From the NCBI RefSeq assembly GCF_009296025.1, contig NZ_CP045178.1, forward strand, positions 310,001 through 374,000: 64,000 nucleotides of DNA, given 5' to 3'. Below are positions 25,047 through 32,829 of the stretch, piece after piece. The stretch's first letter is position 1; each line of letters begins with the position of its first letter. The DNA is from Streptomyces tsukubensis. Lineage in GTDB: Bacteria > Actinomycetota > Actinomycetes > Streptomycetales > Streptomycetaceae. Position numbers and translations under genes: made by a program. The notes beneath the pieces were generated by a model. The model was not told the origin of the DNA and ran no database searches. It saw nothing but the letters and a program-made list of their open reading frames with translations.

Positions 25047-26036
25047 ATGACGATCATGCCCCATCACCTCACACCCGTGGCGGACGACCTGTACGTATGG
25101 ATGCCCCCAGAGCGAGGGTGGGGGCTGGCCAACTGCGGTCTGCTGGTCGGGAATCCCTCCTCCGTGTGGATCGACACCCCCTATGACAAGCGGCTGGCCG
25201 GCCGGTTCCTCTCGCTGAGCCAGGCCCTCCTCCCGGCGGGCGCGGCGATCGACAAGGTGGTGGTGACCCACGCCAACGGCGACCATTTCTGGGGTGCCGG
25301 GGTCGTCCCTGACGCGGAGGTGATAGCCGCCCGCGCCGCGCAGGAGCACATCGCCCTCGAACCGGGGCCGCAGGAGTTGCACGAGTTGCTCGCCGCCGTC
25401 GACCGGGGTTCGCGGGTCGGCGGGTATCTCACCGAACACTTCGGGGTCTTCGACTGGTCGGACACCGCGCCGGTCACCCCCACGACGGTCTTCGACGGGG
25501 AACTCGAACTGCGTGCGGGTTCGCACACGGTGGAACTCACGGTCCTGCCCGCCGCCCACACGGCGGGTGACGTCATCGCCTACCTGCCCGCGCAGCGGAC
25601 GGTCTTCAGTGGTGATGTCATTTTCGGGACGACTTCGGAGAACCCCGGCGATCACCCGGTGCACTGGGCAGGGCCGCTGGACAACATCATCGGCGCCTGC
25701 CGCCGAGTGCTGGCCACCGGGGCGAGGACCATCGTCCCAGGACACGGCCCGCTACTGCTGCCCTCGGACGTGCACGACCACATCGACTATCTCTCGTACG
25801 TCCGTGACCGCACACACGCACTCCACTCGGCGGGCGTCCCCGCGCTCGACGCAGCCAGGAGGATCATCTCCGAAGGCCGTTATGACCAACTCGGCCTCGC
25901 CGAACGGCTCGTGGTGACGGTCGGTTCCGAATACCGGCACCTCGACGGATCGGCCCAGACCGGAGTGGTCGAGTCGGTGGCACTCATGGCCGAGGTCGCC
26001 GCGGATACGGCCGCCACCGCGTCAGGGACGGCGTGA
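25047..26036 (+). CDS. MBL-fold metallo-hydrolase with HANGDH metal motif
   Basis: 329 residues. The metallo-beta-lactamase fold is shown by WIDTPYDKRLAGRF, VVTHANGDHFWG near residue 75, AAHTAGDVIAYLP near 170, VFSGDVIFG near 186 and VPGHGPLL near 229. The canonical H-x-H-x-D-H motif reads H-A-N-G-D-H, so the second His ligand is Asn, which would change site-1 metal binding. The C-terminal 90 residues are an extra helical region. Cytosolic. No Shine-Dalgarno precedes ATG 25047; ATG 25056 is a possible alternative. The substrate is not evident. Confidence 0.87.
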   Translation: MTIMPHHLTPVADDLYVWMPPERGWGLANCGLLVGNPSSVWIDTPYDKRLAGRFLSLSQALLPAGAAIDKVVVTHANGDHFWGAGVVPDAEVIAARAAQEHIALEPGPQELHELLAAVDRGSRVGGYLTEHFGVFDWSDTAPVTPTTVFDGELELRAGSHTVELTVLPAAHTAGDVIAYLPAQRTVFSGDVIFGTTSENPGDHPVHWAGPLDNIIGACRRVLATGARTIVPGHGPLLLPSDVHDHIDYLSYVRDRTHALHSAGVPALDAARRIISEGRYDQLGLAERLVVTVGSEYRHLDGSAQTGVVESVALMAEVAADTAATASGTA

Positions 26037-26137
26037 CACACCCCGACATCGGGGATCGCCCGGCCCACCACCCCGCCGGCCTCAGGGGTCAATAGTTGCC
26101 GCAGCCGCGACCGCACCCTGAGGAAAACAGACGTCCA

Positions 26138-26173
26138 CGGAGGGCGCCCCCGCACGTGCGGGGGCGCCCTCCG
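26138..26173. terminator. 36-bp perfect palindrome after MBL gene
   Basis: An uninterrupted perfect palindrome centred between 26155 and 26156 (half CGGAGGGCGCCCCCGCAC). It is 102 bp after the MBL stop. In RNA it would form a near loopless hairpin and probably ends transcription; in DNA it could extrude as a cruciform. Confidence 0.65.
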
Positions 26174-26264
26174 CACGTGCGGGCGCCTCGCGGAAGTCCA
26201 CATACGGGCCGCTCAAGGCACACCCCACCCGGCCCCCACGGGCGGCGGCGCGTCCGAGCGGAGC

Positions 26265-26319
26265 GGGCGGACGGGCGGACGGGCGGACGGGCGGACGGGC
26301 GGACGGGCGGACGGGCGGC
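26265..26319. repeat. Octamer repeat GGGCGGAC, six copies plus partial
   Basis: Six perfect head-to-tail copies of GGGCGGAC (26265-26312) and a seventh partial. Same unit as at 5868-5891. It lies in the 452-bp gap upstream of the second sugar operon, about 60 bp before its promoter, in DNA with no supported gene. Confidence 0.85.
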
Positions 26320-26380
26320 GGGCGAGTGGCCGGCCGGTGATACCCGGAACCAACGCCTCCAGTTCGTGGGCCGAAAAGGG

Positions 26381-26440
26381 TTGACACCCGTGACGCACGG
26401 TTCCTAGTGTCATCGCCACCCCTTGGTATATCGATTAACC
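26381..26440 (+). promoter_or_regulatory. Promoter and LacI-type operator of the second sugar operon
   Basis: TTGACA (26381-26386) and TAGTGT (26405-26410) are 18 bp apart, close to consensus. Sixteen bases after the -10 begins GGTATATCGATTAACC (26425-26440), an imperfect palindrome with ATCGAT core and GGT/ACC ends, the typical LacI-family form with central CG. It would lie at about +9 to +24. The LacI gene at 29619 in the same operon is the obvious candidate regulator. Confidence 0.8.
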
Positions 26441-26445
26441 GCACC

Positions 26446-26465
26446 GGCCGACGACGTCGTCGGCC
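26446..26465 (+). promoter_or_regulatory. 20-bp perfect palindrome in the 5' untranslated region
   Basis: A perfect palindrome (half GGCCGACGAC) lies 6 bp after the LacI operator and 24 bp before the GTG start at 26489. In RNA it would form a stable hairpin close to the ribosome site; in DNA it could be a second protein site. Confidence 0.5.
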
Positions 26466-26488
26466 ATCCTGGTTGGAGACGTCCCGCT

Positions 26489-27778
26489 GTGCACTCACGC
26501 TTGAGTCGGCGTGGTTTCCTCGCCGCAGGTTCCGGCCTCGCCGCGACCGCCGCGCTGCCCGCCGTCACCGGCTGCGCACTGACATCCACCGATTCCGACC
26601 CCGACACGCTCGTGGTCCACACGCAGCTCGGCACCACGGCGCCCGGCTCCCCCACCTACCTGGCCGTCCTGGACCGCTTCCGCGAGGAGAACCCGGGGCT
26701 CAAGGTCAAGAACCTCATCAACGGCGACGATCTCGCGCAGGTCTACGAGACCTCCAGGCTGGCCCGCAAGGAGCCGGACGTCGTCATGGTCAACCTGTAC
26801 GACAAGACCCTGGCCTGGACCGACGTCGGTGCCACGGTCGACGTCAAGGAGTACCTGGACGACTGGGGACTGCGCGGGCGTGTCCTGCCCGACGCGCTGA
26901 AGGCGTGGACCGACAAGAAGGGACGGCTTCAGGCGTTCCCCTACTTCGCCACCAACTGGCCCGTCGCCTACAACACCGCGCTCCTGGAACGGGCGGGCGT
27001 GGACTCGCTCCCCACCACGGGTGACGCGCTGATCGGCGCCGCCCGCAAGCTCCGCGCCAAGGGCATATCCCCGGTGACCGTGGGCGGCAACGACTGGACA
27101 GGGCAGAAACTCCTCGCCCAGATCATCCAGACCTTCCTCCGCCCCGGCGAGGCGGAACACCTCTACACCACAGGTGACTTCAGCGGCAGCAGGGGCGCCC
27201 GCGAAGGCATCGACTACTTCGTCTCGCTCAGGGACGCGGGAGTCTTCGCCGACAAGGCGCAGGGGCTGACGTCCGACTCGATGACGACGCAGTACAACAC
27301 GGAGAAGGCGGCGATCCAGTCGTCCATGTCGTCGGGGCTTGCGAAGGTCCCCGCCGAGGTCGCGCGCCACACCGAGGTGGGCGGCTGGCCGCTCGCACCG
27401 GGCGCGGCCCACGACAGGCCGACGATCCTGCGCACCTTCACCCTCATCGGTCTGTGGATCAGCCCCAACGGGGTCAAGAAGCTGGACGCCGTGCGTAAGT
27501 TCGTGCGCTTCCTCTACCGCGACGACGTGGTCTCCCGGTTCATCACGGAGAGCGGCCGTGACATGGCGTTGCACTCGACCTCGACCAGCAAGGACTTCCC
27601 GCTGGTCGCCGCGGCGCAGCGGCTCGGGGACAGCGTCAGTCAGGCGGTGGTGCCCGATGTGTACGTGCCGCCGGTCGCCAACCAGCCGCTCATCACCGCG
27701 ACGAGCACCGCGTTCACCAGGGGCACCAGCGCCGCCAAGGTGCGCGCCGTCCTCGAAACCGCGTACCGCTCCGCATGA
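26489..27778 (+). CDS. Sugar ABC transporter substrate-binding lipoprotein
   Basis: 429 residues from GTG 26489 with GGAG upstream; a TTG at 26423 lies inside the operator and was rejected. The signal begins with a twin-arginine (S-R-R-G-F-L-A-A) and ends in a lipobox (A-V-T-G-C), so the precursor may be Tat-exported and then lipidated. Solute-binding family 1 blocks: YLAVLDRFREENPGLKVKN, QAFPYFATNWPVAYNTALL. First gene of an operon with two permeases, LacI and a glycosidase. The ligand is unknown. No ATPase is present, again suggesting a shared MsiK-type ATPase. Confidence 0.9.
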   Translation: MHSRLSRRGFLAAGSGLAATAALPAVTGCALTSTDSDPDTLVVHTQLGTTAPGSPTYLAVLDRFREENPGLKVKNLINGDDLAQVYETSRLARKEPDVVMVNLYDKTLAWTDVGATVDVKEYLDDWGLRGRVLPDALKAWTDKKGRLQAFPYFATNWPVAYNTALLERAGVDSLPTTGDALIGAARKLRAKGISPVTVGGNDWTGQKLLAQIIQTFLRPGEAEHLYTTGDFSGSRGAREGIDYFVSLRDAGVFADKAQGLTSDSMTTQYNTEKAAIQSSMSSGLAKVPAEVARHTEVGGWPLAPGAAHDRPTILRTFTLIGLWISPNGVKKLDAVRKFVRFLYRDDVVSRFITESGRDMALHSTSTSKDFPLVAAAQRLGDSVSQAVVPDVYVPPVANQPLITATSTAFTRGTSAAKVRAVLETAYRSA

Positions 27779-27809
27779 ACCGCCCGTCCGAGTGCCTGGA
27801 AGTGACCCC

Positions 27810-28751
27810 ATGACGATGCTCTCCCCGACACCGGGCAGGGCCGCAGCGCGCCCCGTCGCCCCGGCTGGACCGCCAAGCGGCCCCCGCCGCAGGAAGCAGC
27901 AGGGCGGCACCGTCCTCGCCGTCCCCGCGCTGGTCTGGTACCTGGTGTTCATGGTCGGCCCGATGATCGCCATCTTCGTGATCGCGGCGCTGCGCTGGCC
28001 CGGCATGCTCCAGCCGGTGTCGTTCGCCGGCTTCGACAACTTCCGGACGGTCTGGGACGACCCCGTCTTCTGGGACTCCGTGCGCAACACCGTCGTGCAG
28101 ATGGTGGTCGCGCTGCCCATCATGATCGTCTGTGCCTACATGCTGGGCTACTACGTGGCCCAGAAGCCACCCGGCCACCGGGTGATCCGCTATCTCCTCT
28201 TCATCCCCGGGCTGATCTCCACCCCCGCCAAGGCGATGGTGTTCTACGCGGCGCTCTCGCCGGACGGACTGGTCAACGGGGCGCTCAAGGCGGTGGGTCT
28301 GGGTTCGGTCACCGATGCCTGGCTCGCCTCCCCCTCGACCGCGCTGCTCGCCATCATCGTGCTCGACGTGTGGAGCGGTATCGGTTTCACCGCGGTCCTG
28401 TTCGCCGCCCGGCTCGGCAGTGTGCCCGAGGAGGTGGGCGAGGCGGCCCAACTGGACGGCGCCGGGCACTGGCGGACGATGTGGGGCATCCACTTCCCCA
28501 TCATCCGTGACTACGTGGGCGTGGTGACCATGCTCCAGTTCCTGTGGACGCTCTTCGGCTCCGCGCAGCAGGTGCTCCTGCTGACGCAGGGCGGCCCGGG
28601 AACGTCGTCGACGACCCTCTCCTTCCTCGTCTACCAGAAGGCGTTCATCGCGGCCGACCTCGGTTACAGCCAGGCCGTGGGCGTCGTCCTCTTCCTGGTG
28701 GGACTCGTCGGACTCCTCAGCATCCGCCGTGTCTTCCGGCAGAACTACTGA
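27810..28751 (+). CDS. Sugar ABC transporter permease 1
   Basis: 313 residues from ATG 27810. Six transmembrane helices with the EAA loop VGEAAQLDGAGHWRTMWGI near residue 210. The basic Pro-rich first 30 residues are cytosolic. MalF/UgpA-type. GTGACC-like spacing and same strand as the lipoprotein show one operon. Confidence 0.92.
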   Translation: MTMLSPTPGRAAARPVAPAGPPSGPRRRKQQGGTVLAVPALVWYLVFMVGPMIAIFVIAALRWPGMLQPVSFAGFDNFRTVWDDPVFWDSVRNTVVQMVVALPIMIVCAYMLGYYVAQKPPGHRVIRYLLFIPGLISTPAKAMVFYAALSPDGLVNGALKAVGLGSVTDAWLASPSTALLAIIVLDVWSGIGFTAVLFAARLGSVPEEVGEAAQLDGAGHWRTMWGIHFPIIRDYVGVVTMLQFLWTLFGSAQQVLLLTQGGPGTSSTTLSFLVYQKAFIAADLGYSQAVGVVLFLVGLVGLLSIRRVFRQNY

Positions 28752-28794
28752 CCCCCGCGCGGTACGTCCCGCCACCCGAATCGGAGCCGACGCT

Positions 28795-29622
28795 GTGAAA
28801 CACGGAAAGTCCTGGCTGCCCGCGCACATCCTTGTCTGGGCGTACGCGCTGCTGCTCGTCATCCCGCTGTACTACCTGGTGGCCTCGTCGTTCAAGACCA
28901 ACGACCAGATCTTCGCCCATCCCTTCTCCCCGCCGACGTCCCTCTCGTTCGGGAACTTCTCCGAGGCGTTCAGCAGCGCCGATCTGGGGATGGCCGTCGT
29001 CAACTCGGGCCTGGTGACGGTCCTTTCACTGGCCCTCACACTGGTGCTCGCGCTGCCCGCCGCCTTCGCCCTGGCCCGTTCGACGGGCCGGGCCGCGAAG
29101 GTCGTGGAGGGGATCTTCTCCCTCGGCTTCCTGATCCCCACGTTCGCCGCGCTCTTCCCGACCTTCCTGCTGGCCGCCGCCACCGGCCTCTTCCACACCC
29201 GCGCGTTCATGGTGCTGTTCCTCCCCGCCACCGCGATGCCGCTCTCCGTGGTGATCCTGGTGCAGTTCATGCGGACCATCCCCAAGGAGATGGAGGAGGC
29301 CGCCCGGATGGACGGCGCCTCGACCTTCACGGTGCTGCGCCACGTGTACACCCCGATGTGTCTGCCCGGCATCGCGACGATCCTGCTGATGAACTTCCTG
29401 ACGTTCTGGAACGAGTACCTGTACTCCCTCGTCATCATCGGGCCCGACCCCTCGCAGCGCACGGTGCAGGTGGCACTGCCCACGCTGAAGTCACTGACCG
29501 GCACCGACTACGGTGTTCTCACGGCCGGTACGGTGCTCACCCTCGTCCCGGTCTGGGTGGTCTACACGGTGCTCCAGAAGCGGATGCAGCAGGCCCTCGT
29601 CAGTGGGGCGGTGAAGATGTGA
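28795..29622 (+). CDS. Sugar ABC transporter permease 2
   Basis: 275 residues from GTG 28795 with CGGAG upstream; an earlier frame start at 28729 would overlap permease 1. Six helices, EAA loop MEEAARMDGASTFTVLRHV, and FLTFWNEYLYSLVII near the end. MalG/UgpE-type partner of permease 1. Confidence 0.92.
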   Translation: MKHGKSWLPAHILVWAYALLLVIPLYYLVASSFKTNDQIFAHPFSPPTSLSFGNFSEAFSSADLGMAVVNSGLVTVLSLALTLVLALPAAFALARSTGRAAKVVEGIFSLGFLIPTFAALFPTFLLAAATGLFHTRAFMVLFLPATAMPLSVVILVQFMRTIPKEMEEAARMDGASTFTVLRHVYTPMCLPGIATILLMNFLTFWNEYLYSLVIIGPDPSQRTVQVALPTLKSLTGTDYGVLTAGTVLTLVPVWVVYTVLQKRMQQALVSGAVKM

Positions 29623-30680
29623 GTGAGCGGTCCCCGGCCGGTACCCGGCCCACCATCAAGAACGTGGCCTCGGCGGCAGGCGTCTCCACGGCGGCGGTCT
29701 CCCAGGCCTTCAACGGCACGGGCAGGCTGTCCGAGGCCACCAGGCGGCGCATCCTGGACACGGCGGCGGGGCTCGGCTGGTCGCCGAGCGCCACGGCCAC
29801 CGCGCTGCGCAGCGCCAGGACCAGGACGCTGGCGCTCGTGGTGCGCAGGCCGACCGATGTGCTGGGCGCGGACCCGCACTTCAGTGAACTCATCACCGGT
29901 ATCGAGGGCGAGCTCGCACCGCGCGGCTACGGTCTGCTGCTGCATCTCGTCGGCGACGTCGCCGAGGAGAGCGCGCTGTACGAACGGCTCGCGGCGGAGA
30001 GCCGCGTCGACGGCGCCGTGCTCACCGACGCGCGCGCCGACGACCCCAGGCCGCCGCTGCTGCGCAGACTCGGCCTGCCCGCCGTGCTGCTCGGATCACC
30101 CGACGGCGGCTGCGAGGTGCCGACCGTCGGTCTCGGGGAGCAGGGCGCGGGCATCCGTGAGGCGGTGGCGCATCTCCTCGCACTCGGTCACCGGCGCATC
30201 GCCTACGTCACAGGCCCCGCTGAACTGCTCCACACCCGGCTGCGCGGTTCGGTCGTCCTGGCCGAACTCGCCGCGGCGGGGCTGTCCCCCTCCGCCGTAC
30301 TGCACACCGACTTCACGGAAGGAGCGGCCGTCCGCGCCACCGACGAGCTGCTCGCGCTGCCCGAGCGGCCGACCGCAGTCGTCTACGCCAACGACTCGAT
30401 GGCCGTCTGCGGTATCGGCGCGGCCCAGCGCGCCGGGCTGCGCGTCCCCGACGACCTCTCGGTGGTCGGCTACGACGACCTTCCGCTGGGCCGCTGGCTC
30501 CACCCCCGGCTGACCACCGTCGACCAGCAGGTCCAGCGGGTCGGCGCGGCGGCGGCCCGGGTGCTGCTCGCCCAGTGCGGTGAGGACGTGCCACCGGCCC
30601 CGTTGGAGGGCAGGCCCCGGCTCGTCGTCCGCGACTCGACGGCCAGGGCCGCGCGCCCCGGGACCCTGCCGTCTCTCTGA
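29619..30680 (+). CDS. LacI family transcriptional regulator
   Basis: 353 residues; start GTG 29619 overlaps the permease stop (GTGA). The N-terminal LacI HTH and hinge are clear: TIKNVASAAGVSTAAVSQAF then GWSPSATATALRSARTRTLA. The periplasmic-binding-like effector domain follows (LALVVRRPTDVLG, HRRIAYVTGPAELLHTRLRG, VVGYDDLPLGRWLHPRLTTV). Encoded within the operon it most likely controls, through GGTATATCGATTAACC at 26425; the effector would be the imported sugar or a product of the downstream glycosidase. Confidence 0.93.
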   Translation: MSERSPAGTRPTIKNVASAAGVSTAAVSQAFNGTGRLSEATRRRILDTAAGLGWSPSATATALRSARTRTLALVVRRPTDVLGADPHFSELITGIEGELAPRGYGLLLHLVGDVAEESALYERLAAESRVDGAVLTDARADDPRPPLLRRLGLPAVLLGSPDGGCEVPTVGLGEQGAGIREAVAHLLALGHRRIAYVTGPAELLHTRLRGSVVLAELAAAGLSPSAVLHTDFTEGAAVRATDELLALPERPTAVVYANDSMAVCGIGAAQRAGLRVPDDLSVVGYDDLPLGRWLHPRLTTVDQQVQRVGAAAARVLLAQCGEDVPPAPLEGRPRLVVRDSTARAARPGTLPSL

Positions 30681-30717
30681 CCCCACCATCCCCACCCCGA
30701 AGGACCAGTCAACAGCC

Positions 30718-32655
30718 ATGCGACGCCACAGCGCCCAGCTCACCCACGACTCCGCAGTTCTGCCCTGGCTCGGCGCCAACTTCTGGTCACGCACCGGCGG
30801 TCCGCTGATGTGGCGGAACTACGACCCGAAGACGGTCCGCGAGGAGCTGACCGTCCTGCGCGACCACGGTCTGAACATGACCAGGTCGTTCTTCTACTGG
30901 CCCGACTTCCACCCCGAGCCGCACCGTATCGACGAGGAACTCTGCGACCGCTTCCATGACTTCCTCGACGCCCACACGGAGCTGGGCATGGCTACGGTGC
31001 CCACCTTCATCGTCGGTCACATGTCGGGCGAGAACTGGGACCCGGTCTGGCGCGGGGACCGTGACCTGTACGAGGACGTGTGGCTGCTCGGCCGCCAGGC
31101 GTGGTTCGTGTCGCAGATGACCAGGCGCTTCAAGGACCACTCCGCGGTCACCGGCTGGCTGATCACCAACGAGATGCCGGGGTACGGACGGATCTACCAG
31201 GTCGACCCGCCCTCCAGCGATGTGGTCACCGCGTGGGCGCAGTTCATGTGCAACGCGGTGCGGGCGGCGGGCGGCACCCAGCCGGTGTCGCTCGGCGACG
31301 GCGCCTGGGGTATCGAGGTGACCGGCAGGGACAACGGTTTCTCCCTGCGCGACACCGCCGAGTACGTCGACTTCGTCGGCCCGCACGTCTACCGCTCGGA
31401 CACGGACAGGCCGCGCCAGCACTACCGCGCCGCCTTCGAGTGCGAGTTGGCCTCCGTCACCGGTCAGCCCGTGATCCTTGAGGAGTTCGGCCTCTCCACG
31501 GACACCGTCTCGGCGGAGGCGGCGGGGACGTACTACCGGCAGACCCTGCACACCTCGCTGCTGGGCGGGGCGAGCGGCTGGATGGCCTGGAACAACACGG
31601 ACTACGACGATCTGTGGGACCAGTCGCCCTACGACCACCACCCTTTCGAGATGCACTTCGGCATCACCGACAGCACCGGCGCGCCCAAGGCCCCGCTGCA
31701 TGAGATCGCGGATTTCGCGGATGTCCTGCGCAGGGTCGACTTCGCCCGCTGCCACCGCACCGACGCCGACGCGGCTCTCGTGGTGCCTTCGTTCCTGGAG
31801 CGCGGCTACCCCTACAGCCGCCCGGCCGACCGGCCGTTGATCTTCACCTCGCTCCACCAGGCGTACGTCACCGCCCACGCCGCCGATCTGCCGGTGGCAC
31901 TCACCCGCGAGGCCGACGGGCTGCCCGGCGACGCGCGTCTCTACCTGCTCCCCGCCACCCGGCAGCTCACCACCCGTGGCAGGCGGGAGCTGGAGCGTCG
32001 GGCGCGGGCGGGCGCGACCGTCTATCTGTCGTTCTGCTCGGGTGAGCACCCCGCCACCAGGGGGCCGTGGTTCCACGACCTCGACGGCCTGTTCGGGGTG
32101 GAGCACCAGTTGACCTACGGGGTCGCCGAGCCCATCGAGGACGACGTGCTGGAGATGACGTTCCAGGAGGAGTTCGGTTCCATCGCGGCCGGTGAGACGC
32201 TGCGGTTCGCCGTCGCGGGCAACGAGGACAGCCGGGCGTATCTCCCTGTCGTACCGACGGGCGCGCGGGTCGTCGCCACCGACGCCCACGGGCGTCCCGC
32301 GCTGCTCCGCAACGAGCTGGGCGAGGGGCGTGCCGTACTGGCGACGTATCCGCTGGAGCACATGGCCGCCCGTACCGCGCGGGTCAACCCGGAGCAGACG
32401 TATCGCCTGTACGAGGCGCTCGCCGAGGTGGCGGGGGCCGCGCGGCCCGTCACCACGGGCAGTCCCCTCGTGGCCGCCGATGTCCTGGTGCACGAGGACG
32501 GCCGGCGCTTCCTGTGGCTGGTCAGCCAGGGCGCCGAGGAGCTGACGGTGACCCCTGGGGGGCACGCGGGCGGCTTGCGCGATCTGGTCTCGGGTGAGCC
32601 GGTGACCGAGGTGACGCTGACCGCGTACGGGGTGCGTGTCCTGGCCCTGGGCTGA
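30718..32655 (+). CDS. GH5-like glycoside hydrolase (beta-mannosidase/beta-galactosidase-like)
   Basis: 645 residues from ATG 30718 (AAGGA 14 bp upstream, a long spacing). Residues 15-330 form a TIM barrel with the clan GH-A pattern: acid/base E152 in LITNEMPGYG and nucleophile E256 in PVILEEFGLS. A beta-galactosidase-trimerisation-like domain (about 350-560) and a small beta domain follow. No signal peptide, so it acts inside the cell on what the ABC system imports. Family could be GH5, GH2-catalytic-core-like or GH42-like; exo-beta-glycosidase on a disaccharide is the best guess. Confidence 0.78.
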   Translation: MRRHSAQLTHDSAVLPWLGANFWSRTGGPLMWRNYDPKTVREELTVLRDHGLNMTRSFFYWPDFHPEPHRIDEELCDRFHDFLDAHTELGMATVPTFIVGHMSGENWDPVWRGDRDLYEDVWLLGRQAWFVSQMTRRFKDHSAVTGWLITNEMPGYGRIYQVDPPSSDVVTAWAQFMCNAVRAAGGTQPVSLGDGAWGIEVTGRDNGFSLRDTAEYVDFVGPHVYRSDTDRPRQHYRAAFECELASVTGQPVILEEFGLSTDTVSAEAAGTYYRQTLHTSLLGGASGWMAWNNTDYDDLWDQSPYDHHPFEMHFGITDSTGAPKAPLHEIADFADVLRRVDFARCHRTDADAALVVPSFLERGYPYSRPADRPLIFTSLHQAYVTAHAADLPVALTREADGLPGDARLYLLPATRQLTTRGRRELERRARAGATVYLSFCSGEHPATRGPWFHDLDGLFGVEHQLTYGVAEPIEDDVLEMTFQEEFGSIAAGETLRFAVAGNEDSRAYLPVVPTGARVVATDAHGRPALLRNELGEGRAVLATYPLEHMAARTARVNPEQTYRLYEALAEVAGAARPVTTGSPLVAADVLVHEDGRRFLWLVSQGAEELTVTPGGHAGGLRDLVSGEPVTEVTLTAYGVRVLALG

Positions 32656-32657
32656 GG

Positions 32658-32738
32658 TCCTGGCTCCGGGTCGAGAGTCCCGGCTCCGATCCGAGGGGCC
32701 CGGCTCCGGATTGAGGGGCCCGGCTCCGGATTGAGGGG
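32658..32738. repeat. 20-bp tandem repeat after the glycosidase gene
   Basis: CCCGGCTCCGGATTGAGGGG occurs perfectly at 32699-32718 and 32719-32738, with a diverged copy at 32679-32698 and a further degenerate one at 32658-32677. The repeat starts 2 bp after the stop codon. Confidence 0.85.
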
Positions 32739-32778
32739 CCAGTGCCTGGAGCGCCATGGGCCCGCGTGAGTGATGAGA

Positions 32779-32813
32779 GCGGCGGCCCGGGGTGTCATGC
32801 CCCGGGCCGCCGC
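32779..32813. terminator. Strong bidirectional terminator
   Basis: A perfect 14-bp stem, GCGGCGGCCCGGGG (32779-32792) with its complement (32800-32813), and a 7-nt loop TGTCATG. It lies between the convergent glycosidase and FtsX-type genes, 17 bp from the latter's stop. Confidence 0.8.
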
Positions 32814-32829
32814 CGTCGCTGGTCCCTTC

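Noticed and set aside
26423..26488. TTG start at 26423 for the second sugar-binding lipoprotein
   Set aside because: It falls inside the LacI-type operator, has no ribosome site and adds residues before a complete signal peptide.
30787..32757. 656-codon open frame on the minus strand
   Set aside because: Antisense to the GH5-like gene; no domain and unnatural composition.
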